Notes under the pieces: model-generated | Database searches by the model: none | What the model was told of the DNA's origin: nothing | What the model saw: the letters and a program-made list of their open reading frames with translations, nothing else | Source: Blasia pusilla | Lineage: Eukaryota; Marchantiophyta; Marchantiopsida; Blasiales | DNA: 64,000 nucleotides | Assembly (NCBI GenBank): GCA_050084515.1 | Contig: CM114272.1 | Coordinates: 14,508,001 to 14,572,000 of the forward strand | Reading direction: 5' to 3' | Made by a program: the position numbers and the translations under genes | In this document: positions 23,557 through 36,702 of the stretch, piece by piece | Numbering within the stretch: position 1 is the first letter of the stretch | Layout: the number at the start of each line of letters is the position of its first letter

Positions 23557-26500
23557 AGGATGTTTCCATATATAGAAACATGAACTAAATTTATAGCTTG
23601 CTTGGAATGTGTGGATAATCAAAGGAATTACAAGTCAAAGACAATGAATATGAGAAGAGTGTGGTGTTCCTCAATATGGGAGCATATGTCCTATTTTAAT
23701 TGGAGGTTAAGAAATTTAAAACCTTCATAGGATGCCATGTGTCAAATACCAAAATTAGCTATGTGCTTTCAAATTTCAAAAAAGTAATTATAACATTCTC
23801 TTATTAAGACCTTTCAACGACAATTATCCTAAGTTTTTGGTTCATATTTTGAGAAAGAATTTAAGCAAGAAAATATTATGACTATATTAAGATCACAATT
23901 TTATGACAATTTTTTAAAAATTCCTTAAAAATAATTTTGAGTGCAATTTTTTCTGTGCATTTATGTGGGACATCCTATGTTAAAAATCTATGAGTTTAAT
24001 ATATTTTTATTTTTAAATTTAGAAATGATTTAATTTTACATCCATTTTAAATGAAAAATTATAAAAATAAGATAAAATTAAGGCATTATAAATGATACTA
24101 AATTGAAATCTATTTTTTATTATCAATGAAAAGTATTGAGAAATTTTAAGATATGTATGAACACCACATTTTTGCAAATTTCAAAATTACTCAATATTAA
24201 ATATTTTGGAAAATTTCTTCGTTAGATTTTTCACCAAAATGTAGATTATTATTTTGGTTAATGCATGAAAAATGTTACCCTAAACAAAGTAATAATTTTG
24301 GATCAGAGATAATGTCCAATTTTTAATATAAGAAGAAGGAAGAAAGAGACAAATTTTCAAAAAAGTGTTTTGTGAGGAAATTTTTTCCAATTTTTAAATT
24401 TTCATCATGAAAGGGAATAATAGAGAGGGAATTTTGAAAATGCAAGGAGAAGGGAGGAGGGGGTAATTGTGAAAATGGGGGAAGAGAGAAACGAATGCAT
24501 TTGGAAAAAGCAAGATTGCACAAAGAATTTGAAAAAAGTATATAATTTTCAAGAAAAGGGTAGATGTCGAATGAGAAGAGTTCACTTACTTTATCCAAAG
24601 GGATAGGTATAAATGAACAATATATAAGTAAAAGAGGAGGAGGTTAGAGGAAACCTTCCTCATGTGTTACACTTGTCATTTTAAAAGAAGAAGTTCAATT
24701 AAGAGGAGACAATAAAATTAAACGAGGAACGAAAATGAGAACTTAAAGAATTTAAAAATTTGAAGGTCCAAGGGCACCAACTACTCTATCCAGATTTAAG
24801 GAGGGCCCATCACTCCCTACACATTATGAAGGAGAGACAAAAGAAATCAATTTCCCTCTTTGTCCCTTGCAAGAGACGGAGAGAAATGTGCATAATTCCC
24901 ATGGAGTGTTTTGCAGCCAAAAGACAGATGTCATGTCATACAAATAAATTATGGAGATGGAATGGCCTTCTAATTTGTCTACAATAGAATAAATACAGAA
25001 TGAAAAGGGATCCCTTTCTCTCTCCCTCTCCAAGGAAAAATCATATCCTTTTGGGAAACCTTCAAGGAATCCCATTGGCCAGTACATGATAGAAAAAATA
25101 ATATAGTATTGGAAATAGTTTAGAAAGAATTTAGGAGTATAAAACTAATAAAAATTAAAGCATAAAGAAAAGTCAAAGCGGAGGCGAGGGTGGATACCAT
25201 TCCAAGGGCAGAAGGAAATCTCCAGGGGAAATAAAAGGCGTAGAAAAGAAAAGCAGTGAATGCAGATGCCAAATTTACCATGAAGGATGAATGGATGGAT
25301 GAAGCATGGCACAACGTGGATGCATGCATATGTGTACATGGGCTCGGATGCCAAAGAGGGAGGGAAGAACGTCGTTAGTAAGTAAGTGAAGGCGATCGTG
25401 AGTCGTGACGACCGACATCTTTCTTTCTTCGCCGTCTGTGTGTCCGTCCATCCGTCGGTCCGTCCGGCATTCCCACTTGTCCCTTCCCTGAAGGCCATCC
25501 TTGCGTGAGCGAACGAATTATACCTCCTGCTGGGCGTCCGGTTCCCTTCCCTCATTGATTGATGACACAAAGGATTTCTTTCTGTTCTGTCCGACGACGT
25601 GGGCCCCATCCCACCTCATCGTGGAAAGAAGAAAGAAAAAACCTATCCCTACGCCGTTCCCCTACTACTGCGGTACGCGCTTTCTCCCACCGACCGACCC
25701 ACCCTCACTCTCTCCTAATATCGTACTGCAGTCACGACTGCGGTCTGCTCTCACTCACGACTGTAGTCAGCTGGGTTGTGCCGAAGGCAACTGTAGCGGG
25801 TCTGCCGCAGAAGACGATTGTGGTCAGCTCGGCTGTGCCGACGGCAACTGGTTCCAGCGAGTCTGCCGGGAGCGGGCGGGGCACGGAAGAGGAGGGTAGA
25901 GGAGGAGATTCAGTGACAGACGGGGCGGACGCAGTAGATTACGCTGTGGATTAGCGAAGTGGGGTGCGAGTGGTCCGTCAATGTCGTGAAGGGAGATGAG
26001 CGTAAAGCAAGGGAGTAGGCAGTCCGACTTGAACAAATGTCAACAGACGATTTGGGGATCGATGTTACAGTAATCGATCCGATTCTTGCGGAAGTGCGTC
26101 GCGGTTTCGAGACTGTAGAGCACTCAGTGCAGGCGGAGGAGCTACAGTACAGTTCTAGGTAGGGAGAGTGCAACTTTTCCGGTTCTTGCTCATCACGTAC
26201 ATCTTGAACTTCTTGCGAAAGGGAAAAGTGCCCGACTTATTGCGAGAGTAGTAAGTTCGTCTGTTGTCACGGTCAATAATAATTGGTTGGATCGGAGAAC
26301 GACAATCAGTGCCTGGAACACATATCCCTCGGGAGTCTGTCTGTGCAGCAGCCGGTCGCCGCTACGGGTGTACACGCCGGCAGCTTCACGGCAAGCAAAA
26401 CCGGGACTGGGGCGCCTTATAAGTCTGGGTTCCCGCAGCAGGCATGCTTACGTTTCGTGTGTAGGTTTGCGGAACTGTAGAATGACTCAACGGAATTGGC

Positions 26501-27326
26501 CAATCTAGTCGAGGAGCGAGACAGGGAAACTGTAGTTAAGACCTCCGGTCGTGCCGCGGCCGTCCCAGGCATCTTTCCGGATTGTTTTGTATATCGCTCC
26601 ATTCCCGGCATTTGCTGGGTAGTGTGCCTCCTCTGCGTATGGTTGCATTTCCTTCCGGTTCGTGCATGCGTACTTTGCGTGCTGCTCATGTTCTCCTGTA
26701 CTCTTATCTTATACATTCCTGGAGGAGACGAGGCGATACGCATCTCCCATCTTCAGTCAAGATCGTGATTCTCCTCTTGTGCTAAAGCTTGCAGTACCGA
26801 GCGTGGGGTTTCTCTCCACCACCGCGAATTCTTATTCGGGTAGCTTCATATCGCGTCTCGCTTCCCCATTCGTTTACATTGTCTGCTGATCCGGTGAATT
26901 CTACGCTGTCACCTACACCGCCTCTGCTACCGAGGTTTTGCACCTCAAGTCACTCTTTCCCCGGTCTCATTTTCTCCACGAGGTCAACCGAGGTTGTAGG
27001 TTTCCTCCGCGATATCCGCCCCAGTAAGGTGGATCGCGCCTTTCAGATCAGCGCCATGGAGGTGATGAACTGAACATGTGCATTGTAGACCTGGGTCACC
27101 GTCTTGTCACAGAGAACTCCGATTCTGTCGACTTTCCCTTCTTTCAGGCTGCAAAAGCTCAAGAAAATTGAACACACTTCAGTGGCCTGGGAGCATACCT
27201 GCTACCTTCAAGTTTTTGACGATTCATCCGAATCTTTATGAGGTCCCGGTAAGGGAATTTGAACCATCTATTTTTGATCTCTCCGTCTGGCCTTACTAGC
27301 CTTACGTTCAAGCAAAGGGCGGAAAA
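23557..27326. other. Spacer and upstream region of the transporter gene
   Basis: 23.6-25.1 kb is AT-rich without recognisable coding. From about 25.4 kb the base composition shifts to higher GC, continuing into the gene, and probably holds promoter and 5' UTR. A TATA-like CCTTATAAGTC lies at about 26413-26423, but its use is unproven. ORFs here have no recognised domains. Confidence 0.5.
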
Positions 27327-30300
27327 ATGACGGAAGCAGGGGGCGTGCATCTGGGGACGTTCGGGGCGTTGAGTCTCTCCGTGATCTCGTCCGTGGCAAT
27401 TGTGATCTGCAACAAAGCTCTCATCAGCACCCTGATGTTCTGTTTCGGTACGTTCTGGTTTTGTTTCCACCATCACGAGTGGGACTCGTGGTTGGATTCT
27501 CGCACAATGCACGAGGTCGGGGAGAATTGTGAAAAGCAAGCTGTAGAGAATGATGAATCCTTACGGATGTTGTACTGTCATGTGGTTTGTGTTTGTCTGA
27601 GCTCTCTGTCCTGATCTGTGTCTTCTATTTCGGGGTTTTCAACTTGGTCCCTGGTTCGTTCCCCTAAGCTTTAGGAAGGTCCTTACTTCCTCAGTTTCGT
27701 GTTTCGCCCAGTATGTGACGTTGGTGCTACTATCGTGGCAGATTAGAGCTAGTCCAAATAAACGAACAGCGTAGTGCCCCGCCATCATTTAGACTACTAG
27801 AGGTCAAAATTTTTACGAAGAGATATCTGGGCATTCGGCACTGTTATCGTTTGGATCGGATGGCATTCCGCTTTACGTGACTACCTGGATAGGCACATTG
27901 TGTGGGGAGACAACGGTTCAAGACATTTTGAGAATCTCTGAACGAAGACGGATCTGTTTTTAATCCTGATCTCGTCAGTCTCCTTTCTGGGATTACGTTT
28001 ACCTGTTATCGCTCTGTCAATCCAGGCTGAGTACGGATTTCCTTGGCTGAAAACTTGATGTGACTGGGAGATGCCTGCGAGTCGATGCAAATCCTCCAAG
28101 TGTCCTGTTATCCAATGCAATGCCGTTCTCAGGCAAATGCGTCGGGTGGTAGTCTTTTGAGCACAGCGTAGGATTCGTAGATGAATGGGGATCCGGTATT
28201 CGTGCACTTACTCCTTAATCTCTTCCTTGTCTTCTTCCACAGCTACAACTTTGACGAGCTGGCATCTACTCGTAACGTTCTGCTCTCTACATGTTGCGCA
28301 ATGGCTGAGCCTTTTTGAGCACAAACCGTTTGATTCACGGACAGTGATGGGCTTTGGAATTTTGAATGGTATATCCATCGGTCTCTTGAATTTGAGCTTG
28401 GGTTTTAACTCCGTTGGATTCTATCAAGTAAGTTGGAGACGCCTTTCTGTTGTGAGTTTATCCACCATCGTTTCAAACTGGTTTCACTGTGTCTAGAGTG
28501 TAGCGGATTTTCTTTCTTCGCAACTCACTCTGATTTTTACATGAGTGAGCTATCGACTCCCATGATGTGTGCACCTTATAATGTAATCTTTGTCTGGTCT
28601 TTTTGCAGATGACAAAGCTTGCTATAATTCCCTGCACAGTCCTATTGGAGACTGTATTTCTCAGAAAACGATTCAGGTCTGTATCAAGAATTTATCGAAG
28701 TCCTGTGAAGATATACTTTAGTGCTGTCCATTTTTCAAGTATGCTGTTGAGGCTTGATCAACGATTAGCTCGTTTAGTTCCTTTCCTCTTCCAGTCTCTC
28801 TACAACTCTCCTCTCTTTCATTTGATTCATCACCATCATTAATGACCATCGCTGATGTTGCCTGACCTTGGATCTTTCTTGTGGCCAGTCGGAGTGTGCA
28901 GCTGTCCCTCGTGCTTCTGCTTGTTGGGGTGGGCATTGCCACAGTTACAGACCTGCAGCTTAATGTGCTGGGCTCCATTCTCTCTTTATTGGCCATTGTG
29001 ACAACTTGCGTAGCACAAATTGTATCCTTCTGACATTCTTTGATGTGTTTTTTAATCATTTAGTTGTCTTTGTTCTAATTAAAGGAACCAGTTTTCCAGT
29101 TGTAGCTCATCTCGTATCTGTGAAAGGCTTTGTTGGTTCCATACTTCAATTCTTGCTGAAAAGTTTCTGGAGTTGTTGGACTCCTTAATTACTCTTCCCA
29201 CTTTACAGATGACGAATACCATACAAAAGAGATTCAAAGTTTCTTCTACGCAGTTGCTTTATCAGTCATGTCCTTACCAGGCATCGACCCTTTTTCTTAT
29301 TGGTCCTTTTCTTGATGGCGCGCTCACTCACCAGAACGTATTTGCGTTTGAGTATACGATGAAAGTAGTGGTAAGTCATGTGTCAGTTGTCCTGTTCTCT
29401 TGCGTGTCACCCCTTATGGTTTCTTGCTCCGAAATCTTCCCTTTGGGTCTCAGTGACCATTGAATCACTTCCAATCAACCTGTGGTCTTGGCTGTACCTG
29501 GCATGGTAACTTGCTATGGTGGTTTGAAGGCTATATGTCAACTCCCTAGATGTGCTAATTCTGATTCTGGTTGTTGTGTGACAGTTTTTTATTATGCTGT
29601 CGTGTCTCATCTCTGTGTCGGTCAACTTTAGCACTTTCCTTGTCATTGGCAAAACATCTCCTGTGACCTACCAAGTCTTGGGACATTTGAAGACCTGCCT
29701 GGTCCTTGCTTTTGGATACATTTTGCTGAAGAATCCGTTCAGCTGGCGAAATATATGTGGAATTGCTGTTGCAGTTGTAGGAATGGCATTGTACTCATAT
29801 GCGTGTATCATTGAAAGTCAGCACAAGGCAGTCGACAATTCCTCCAACCAGAGTTCTCAGGTGAGCACTCTCCTGCATGTAGCAAGGTCCTGAAGGGTCT
29901 TGGATCAAGTTTTGAGCTTGGAATGTTGGAGAAATAGAGAAACGGCGGTGAAATTTACTTGCATCGCGCTGGGACCAGTATATAGACTAGACTGTGTCCT
30001 CCCTCTTTCAAGCCTCAGTCTTTTCTGATATATCTGTTGGCTAGGGGATGGCTTGGTAGCAGTGCTTTCTAAATTGCTCTACAAGATCTGACTGGTCTTT
30101 CTACCATCTTTTCCTAAGTTGGACTTGGTCCTTATTTAAAGATTTTGGAAAATGAAGTAATGTTCTCCTCTTTCTGTTCAAGCACACCATCACTTCAGGA
30201 AAACTCCATTGCAAATTCTCCAAAATAACTTGGCATATATTTGTATGATCATTTCAGTTTATTTTGCATCAACGGTAGTGATTGTCAAGAAATGCATGGG

Positions 30301-30676
30301 CGTCACAATATTTTCCCCATTGTTTATATAGTGGAGAATCTAGTGTCTGGTCTTGTTTCCCATGTTTTGCAATCTTGTCATACAAATTTTGTCCACATAG
30401 GTCACAGTGTACAAAAGCATGTGTTGTTTGCCCTCGTTACAGTACGGGTGGAATCTTGACAAGGTGCGTCTCCAGTATTCTGGTGTCTCTGCCTTCTGTA
30501 GGAGCTGCAGTTGAGAGATTCTGTCGTGCATTGTCTTGCAGGGGATGAAAGACCAAGAAAATGATCCGCTTCTGGTTGCCGAGAGTGGAGTCAACTCACA
30601 GCTAACAGACGAGAATGAGAACTTGTCATCAGGTCTTTGGAATAAAGCAGGTGCAGGTAAAGACTTTCGAGCATAG
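27327..30676 (+). CDS. UXT: UDP-xylose-type nucleotide-sugar transporter, seven exons
   Basis: Exons fit perfectly with GT-AG introns: 27327-27447, 28243-28427, 28609-28676, 28889-29021, 29209-29370, 29585-29860 and 30542-30676. They total 1080 bases for 359 residues, close to the about 350 of plant UXT proteins. It is a multi-pass membrane protein of the drug/metabolite transporter superfamily, NST-KT group, expected in Golgi or ER, exchanging cytosolic UDP-sugar for lumenal UMP. Key segments are SVAIVICNKALIS, TLTSWHLLVTFCSLHVA, NGISIGLLNLSLGFNSVGFY, TKLAIIPCTVLLETVFL, LLVGVGIATVTDLQLN, TNTIQKRF and GKTSPVTYQVLGHLKTCLV. The C-terminus is polar and cytosolic-looking. The last exon could instead splice at GTAAAG (30657) into a further exon; the read-through stop at 30674 gives a sensible length. 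All frames are open, so the gene looks intact. UDP-xylose as substrate is inferred from the family. Confidence 0.9.
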
Positions 30677-33630
30677 TTTTCCCCATGAGGACTTCCTCAG
30701 TAGTGCCCAAGGTTGCTTCACTGGTTCAAAGAGAAACCCAAGGTCAATCGTCATTGGTCCCATCATCCATGAAGCCTACATCCCATTAAAGTAGATCAGC
30801 TGTTGGTGTGGATAAGGATCGATGTCAAGGTTGGACCAGAACTCTGGGCACTGCAACCTTTCATTGAACAGCCACACTCTTTTTGACCTCTGAAAGAGCT
30901 CCTGGGAAAGTAGGGAATCAGTTAAATCAACCTAGAGAGGGTTTTGGCTCCAAAACAAAAATGCAACTTGTCCATAACTGGGATCAACAGAACTTGTCCA
31001 TCCATTGTGGATTGGTAGCATTTAGTCTAATTGAGACAGTGGATTTTAGGTGCCTAAACCTGGGTTTGATAGAGGATGCAGTGTACAGACCTACAGTAGA
31101 TTATCTCCGGTTGAAGCCAAGCATGAACTGGAGTGTAATTTATCTCTTATCTGTGGTGTTATCTGGAAAAATTTTACCTCGAGATCTTCTGAATTTATAG
31201 AGCTTAACATTACTCTTCTCTGTCTGGAGTGTCTTTTGATATAAATACCTTCAGCTTAATCTTTGAGAATGCAGTTGGGGAGTGTTGTCTGTGGGTCTGG
31301 CATGTCATATGAGGGCTTCAGTTAGAGACAGTCCATACTCTCCTTTCCATATCTGTCAAGCTTTCCACAGGGGAAGGATATAGTCCATTTAGCTACTTCA
31401 TTGGAAATACATGATGTATTTGAACACAGCTTCCTAAGGTTTTGTGTCATGAGAAAACATAAATTTTTCTGATGTAAGGAACTTTCTGCCCCATTAGGGA
31501 TTGGTTCTAAACTTTTGTAGTCATTACAGAAGAGTCTGCTCTTCAAACCGTCCAGTTCACTCAGTAACATGTTCCTTCAAATCCCCAATAATGAGACCAA
31601 GTGGTATTCCTTTCTGATCATGAGATGTGTGATCTGGGTGCTTATGTATCTAGGTAGTTATGAGTCTGGTTGCCATTATTGGTCATTGAAATTCTGATAT
31701 TTTCCTAATGACACGGAAGTTCTGAAAACTGAGTCTATCAACCTTGATAGTTTGATGAGCATTCAAGAAAGAGTAATTCTGCCTGGAGCGGGAAGTTTAC
31801 AAGGATAATCTAAGCAGGTCTCAGAAAGAATACCAGTGTCATGAGGTCCTCATTACAGGCAGATATAGAGTTTGTGGGCTTACACATTGTTGGGTGGCCG
31901 GTGGATCAGTATAAGCAACTTTTACTCACTGTTCTAGAGGTCCAGTTTTAATCACATATTGTCATGTAGGTATTAATATCACCAGAGTCCGGTCATGAAT
32001 GTGCCCTGTTTCACTAATTGATCTTCTTCTACAAAGTTTGGTTTGTATGTCTGGATTTCTCATCTCACTGTCCTGGTGTGCAACTTGCACACTTTGGTGC
32101 AAGCGTCCGCGTTTGAACACTTGCACATTCAATCACTTCTCCCTTGTATAACTTGTGTATATATGGGGAACTTACATTAGAAATGTGAATTGGTCCACTA
32201 TGCATGAGAATGATTTTTCATTTTTTGGTGTGAGACTTTTAGCAAGCCTTGGTGATGGCACTGCAATAGAGTGTTGCATGCGGTATCATGCTCCTTGTAT
32301 CTAAAAGCAAGTCTTGGCTTGCAGCATCTGGGAAGGAAGGCTCTCTGAATGAGAAGTGAATTCTCAAGACCGCAAGGCAGAGTATGCATTTGGAACCCGT
32401 CTATTCATGAGGATTCAACTAGAACAGTCCAAATAGGACGTGGTACGTTGCTTAGATGCACTTGTTCAATGTCTTCAATGTTTCAGGTGAAACTAATAAA
32501 CCAATGTGCATGACCTTGTAACGCAAATGGCGTAGTCAGATGTACAGAGGCTATAGGAATGAATATGTTGTGAACATGGGTTCCTGCATTGTACACCAGT
32601 CCATCTATCTACTGCCATTAGCTTTTTTACTAGGGTGTCAACTTTATTGAAAGCATGTCGGACGAGTTATAAGTTGGCCTTTGGCAATAAAAGTATTGGG
32701 TCAAAGAAAACTCGAAATTTCTGAGGAAATATCGGTTCAATATAGATTTTCTCCATTTTAGCTCAACGTTGAGTAGTGGCTCTTCTCCATATGCATTTCG
32801 ACAGTATCTCCTTTTGTAGATTTGTCATGCTGCAGACCAGAAAATTTCCATTGGTCCAGTGCTGTTAGAGTGGTAAAGTTGCCTAGGTGATAGTGTAAAT
32901 TGCTGTCTAGGACTGATCAGAGTGATACTGGACTTTTGTGAGTCATCGGTGTAAATTTCCTTAGTTTCTCAGTTACGAAATCTACGAGGTTACGATCCTC
33001 TTCAATTCCAGTGTTTTGGTCGAATTTGAAGCCTCACAAGAGACCTCGCTGGGCGCCCACCTCATGTATTTCAGAGAAGTGCCACTCGATGTACACTGGA
33101 GTGTCCGTGGCTCATTTCGCCTTCCGGATACCGCACATTCTGGTTCCACATTGACCTGAGACTGCTGAGTACGCCAGACTATCGGATGAATGAATCCCGA
33201 CTGTCACATTGAACAGGTCTGATCAGTCATCCTATCTATCCTGAGGTTGCACTGTGCTCAAGTGATGCCTTCGCCGCTTGAGCTGTTACCCCATGGTCAA
33301 AGCATAGTCTCGCTTGTGAATGCGTGACCAACTGCGCAAGGTCACCACCACCGCGATCCTCATCTTGAAGATTATTACTTTTCCATGCCTCGAAAGATGC
33401 GAGGTGTCTACGTGTTATCAGGGCTCCCCACCAGAACTTCACACGTTCCTGTATATGAAGAAGTTTTATCACATCGGAGAATTATCATGAATCCGGTAAA
33501 ACGAAAATTCAGGAAGTTCTCTTATACAGCTATTACACCAACCCTAGACTATTACACTATCCATGTCCCCATCCGAAAACCATCTGATTTGTCACCGTAG
33601 AAAATGCGGTTGTCAAGTATATAAAGTAAT
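30677..33630. other. 3' UTR and spacer downstream of the transporter
   Basis: Non-coding by eye; no recognised domain or transposon end. Possible polyadenylation motifs are scattered through it. A minus-strand ORF at 33236-33472 (KFWWGALITRRHLASFEAWK) is unassigned. Confidence 0.5.
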
Positions 33631-33729
33631 TTTGTCCTCTTTTGAGGTTTATTTTATAATAAAGTGGTTTCATTTTCAAGCAAAGAGTATATCCACTTTA
33701 TAATAAAGTAAACCTCAAAAGAGGACAAA
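33631..33729. repeat. Hairpin with 37-base arms
   Basis: Left arm 33631-33667 and right arm 33693-33729 are reverse complements apart from about two mismatches, with a 25-base loop. The arms contain TGTCCTCTTTTGAGG and end in CACTTTAT. A third partial copy of the arm end (CTCAAAAGAGGAG) follows at 33744-33756. It lies just past the last ORF of the minus-strand non-LTR element, so it may be that element's 3' UTR. Confidence 0.85.
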
Positions 33730-33818
33730 GAAAGGTCACAACATCTCAAAAGAGGAGTCAAAAAATGCATAAAATAATGTAAAAAAGAAAATGGCAACTA
33801 GCCAACGTAAACACCGAC

Positions 33819-34631
33819 TTAACAAGCTACACGATTGATAATCTGAAACAAATCTGACAAGAACACGAGTGGTTGGTCAGACCTGAATGGACAATGAGTC
33901 GAGCGACCCCCCACCACCTCCGCACAACGTATCAATGCCAAGGCTTGTGCACATAGTAAGGCCATTGAGATGCATTGCCGAAAATAAGTAGTAACTACAG
34001 AGAGAGAAGGACTACGGGAAGGGACAAGGTGATGATTCTTCAGGGAGTGGTGAGCATATGTTTTGAGGAAAGTATCAAAAGACACGTGTAAATGACCGAA
34101 TATTTCCAATGCAAAAGGAATAAATCCATCAGTCACATGTCTCACAGCATAACTTAACTCCTTGATTCTTGCTGCAACTTCGGCCGCCAAACCTTTGGTA
34201 TGTGCGGCTCGACACACCACGTCAGAACGTGTTGGATCAGTAACTACCACATCACCTAGTGTCCGGAATCCACCTCGAGACATAACAAGATCCACTCCCG
34301 GACAAGAGGTTGCTTGTGTGGGTGAAGGTAGGACATGGAGTTGCTCTTGCCCAACGGTGTATCCTGCACTATGAGCCACCGATGCTACCGCCTCTCCAAT
34401 GACATAATTTATGGTTGTTCGTTCTCCACCATGTGCACATCGGAGAATATGGATACCCTTGGCATCAATGGGACCCCCGCATACACAATTCGACACACCT
34501 AACAGAGAAGGATGGGAAAGTCCAAGACGTAATCGCAAAGCTGTCGAGAATATACTTCGAGGAAGACGAAATGGAAGAATAAGAGGATTTGCAGTAAGCC
34601 ACGCCCCCGCTCCGGCCCGGTACTCGCACAT
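33819..34631 (-). pseudogene. Non-LTR element CCHC motif and restriction-like endonuclease
   Basis: The order is ALRLRLGLSHPSLLGVSNC, CVCGGPIDAKGIHILRCAHG (C-x-C...H...C knuckle) and GER. Next come a hydrophobic helix and a PD-(D/E)xK-like core, PGVDLVMSRGGFRTLGDVVV then TDPTRSDVV, followed by RIKELSYAV and FIPFALEIFGHLHVSFDTFL. The two Asp residues of PGVD and LGDVVV fit the endonuclease active site; the Lys was not assigned with certainty. The ORF ends at 33819, 90 bases before the hairpin. Confidence 0.75.
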
Positions 34632-35466
34632 GAACGCACACGAGCTCCATGAGCGTCAGAGGATGCCTCGGAGAGAATGCTGGAAAAGTTGATTTGATTC
34701 AGATTCTCGGAGATATGTTCTTGAAGTTGATCAAGCCCTTGCGTAATCAATTGAATGAAAGGGGGTAGAGTTTCTTGTGTAGCAAGAGGAAGAAGAGCTC
34801 GTGCACATCTCAATTGTTGTTGAAATAACAAGTCCCCCTCCTCTACATGGGCGATATGATCCATCAAGATAGGTGTATCTCCTTGGAGAAACCTTGAAGC
34901 CATAATCGGTGCTACCAACATCCAACTCCCCAAAAAGGCTGCGGGAGCAGATGCGACTATGGAGGACAGTCCCACCCCTCCAAAAGAAATAGGCAAGATA
35001 GCTTGTCGTGAAGCAAAGACGCCATCCTCTCCCTCAAAGGTATTCGGGCCAAGAAGTTGACCAAAAGTTGCCAAGATAGAAGCATCAAAAGAAGCCAACC
35101 GATGTAAGAACCTTGAAGTGGGAGGACAAGTGCGAAGAAGGTAGGAAGGATGTCGAAGAAAACATTGGGAGAGAATCCCATAAGCCACTTGGAGATCCCC
35201 TAGATGAGGTAACAAATGAAGCCATTCCACGTCTTTCAAAAGGGCCTCATCTAAGAACTTTGAGACATAGTCGATGAAGGCAATTGGGACCCCAAGAACC
35301 CTAACCCCTTCAATGTAGATGGGAAAATCAAGAGTAGGTGGGATGAATGTTGAGGGTAGGCATGAAGGAGACCATAATCCACATTTACTAGGTTGGACTT
35401 TAAGGTTTAAGAAAGAGAGTTGCTCCACAAAATGGGTATAAGCAGGAACCACTTCATAAGGAGGAC
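34499..35466 (-). pseudogene. Non-LTR element RT thumb/linker region
   Basis: 317-residue frame starting in the sequence after the ADD box. It includes QLSFLNLKVQPSKCGLWSPS (motif D), GVRVLGVPIAFIDYVSKFLD (motif E area) and RQAILPISFGGVGLSSIVAS (a block typical of this RT family). The true reading moves to the frame of 33819-34631 near 34600. Confidence 0.75.
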
Positions 35467-36054
35467 CTATAATGTGAGTGTCATCAGCAATAGAAGGGAA
35501 AAGACAAGATGGAAATGCTTGCGCTCAGCTCGTAGGGCACGAAAGTGGGCAATGGCAAAGAGTGGGCCACCTATAGGATCACCTTGACGTGTGTCACAAG
35601 CCGATTGTAGAATACTATATTTCTCGGAAGTAGTATGATGGGAATAGATAATGGGCGTATCATAGGCATAGAAGGAGCAAAAAAATGGAATGAGGCTCGC
35701 AAGTTGTCCTCCTACACAACGTAACTCCTCAAAGATGGCCGCACGCGAAACTGAATTGAATTCGTTAGCCACAACGACTAGAATTTCTACCCAATGTGGA
35801 TGAATATCAAGTGTGGAGCGAATCCCATACACCACAGCCTCACAACCTCCAGGAGTTGCCACTCCAAATTGATAAGGAAATAAGTGGGCACTAAATTGAG
35901 GACGAAATTGTAAGCATAGGGATCGACTAACCAAGCGGTATAAAACCTCTCCAATAGCCAAAGGGCGCACACCTGAAGGAGGCTTATCCATAGCCAGCAA
36001 ACGACAAGCCACTAAGAGCCTAGAGATAGAGAATGGGAGACGACCTGCCGCCAT
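35467..36054 (-). pseudogene. Non-LTR element reverse transcriptase (fingers/palm)
   Basis: 195 residues with MDKPPSGVRPLAIGEVLYRL (RT motif 1/2), HLFPYQFGVATPGGCEAVVYG, VVANEFNSVSRAAIFEELR (motif A, usually DVANAFNSVSR, so the catalytic Asp appears replaced by Val) and CDTRQGDPIGGPLFAIAHF (motif B). After a frameshift near 35500 the catalytic motif C reads SIADDTHIIGPP in the next frame. RT would prime reverse transcription from nicked target DNA. Confidence 0.8.
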
Positions 36055-36702
36055 ATGTGCACATACCTTATATAGAGAGACAAAGCCACTTGCTGAATCT
36101 GCCAGGATAAAGCAATCGCGGAGATGCTAAAAAACCATCCTTGATAGCCCGCTTGCTAATAAGCGCGGAGTATGCAGAAAAGCCCATGTGAAAACCTCCA
36201 AGTCAGGCTCCAAGTCAAGGTCCGTTGTATAGTCTTCCACAAAAGATGGAGCACCGCCAATTGAAGGAGGGTGAAGAGCTTCTAAGAGAGCAACTGTTTC
36301 CACACTTGGAACCGCCAGAGAAAGAGGACCCAATGCTCGAGCTCCACGTGAAAACTCACCAACCTGCCCCAAAAGTAGACTTCGTCGAAGGCGTTGTTGT
36401 ATTGATGGCCTCCCATTATTGGCATGTTGAGAGGGACGAGCCGCAGCTAAGGCATGTGGTCAAAGTATATGCTCATTCTGAAGATTCTCCCAATCCCCAG
36501 ACATAAAGCGTTGAATACGTGTGGAGGTTTCACGATGACCCGTCGACCACCCCTTGGAGGGAGGACTAGAATCCATTATGGGAAGAGTAATAGGAGATAC
36601 CAAGCATTGATATTTGTGGGATCACGCGCTAACCTTTCCAATGGGAAAAGCAAAGCTTGTTGGGTGATGGGGCGAAGAGCAATAGGAATGCGAGTGTAGA
36701 GT

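Noticed and set aside
25501-25954. Two overlapping ORFs of about 130 residues upstream of the transporter
   Set aside because: Overlapping frames in a GC-richer promoter/5' UTR region, with no recognisable domain; treated as chance.
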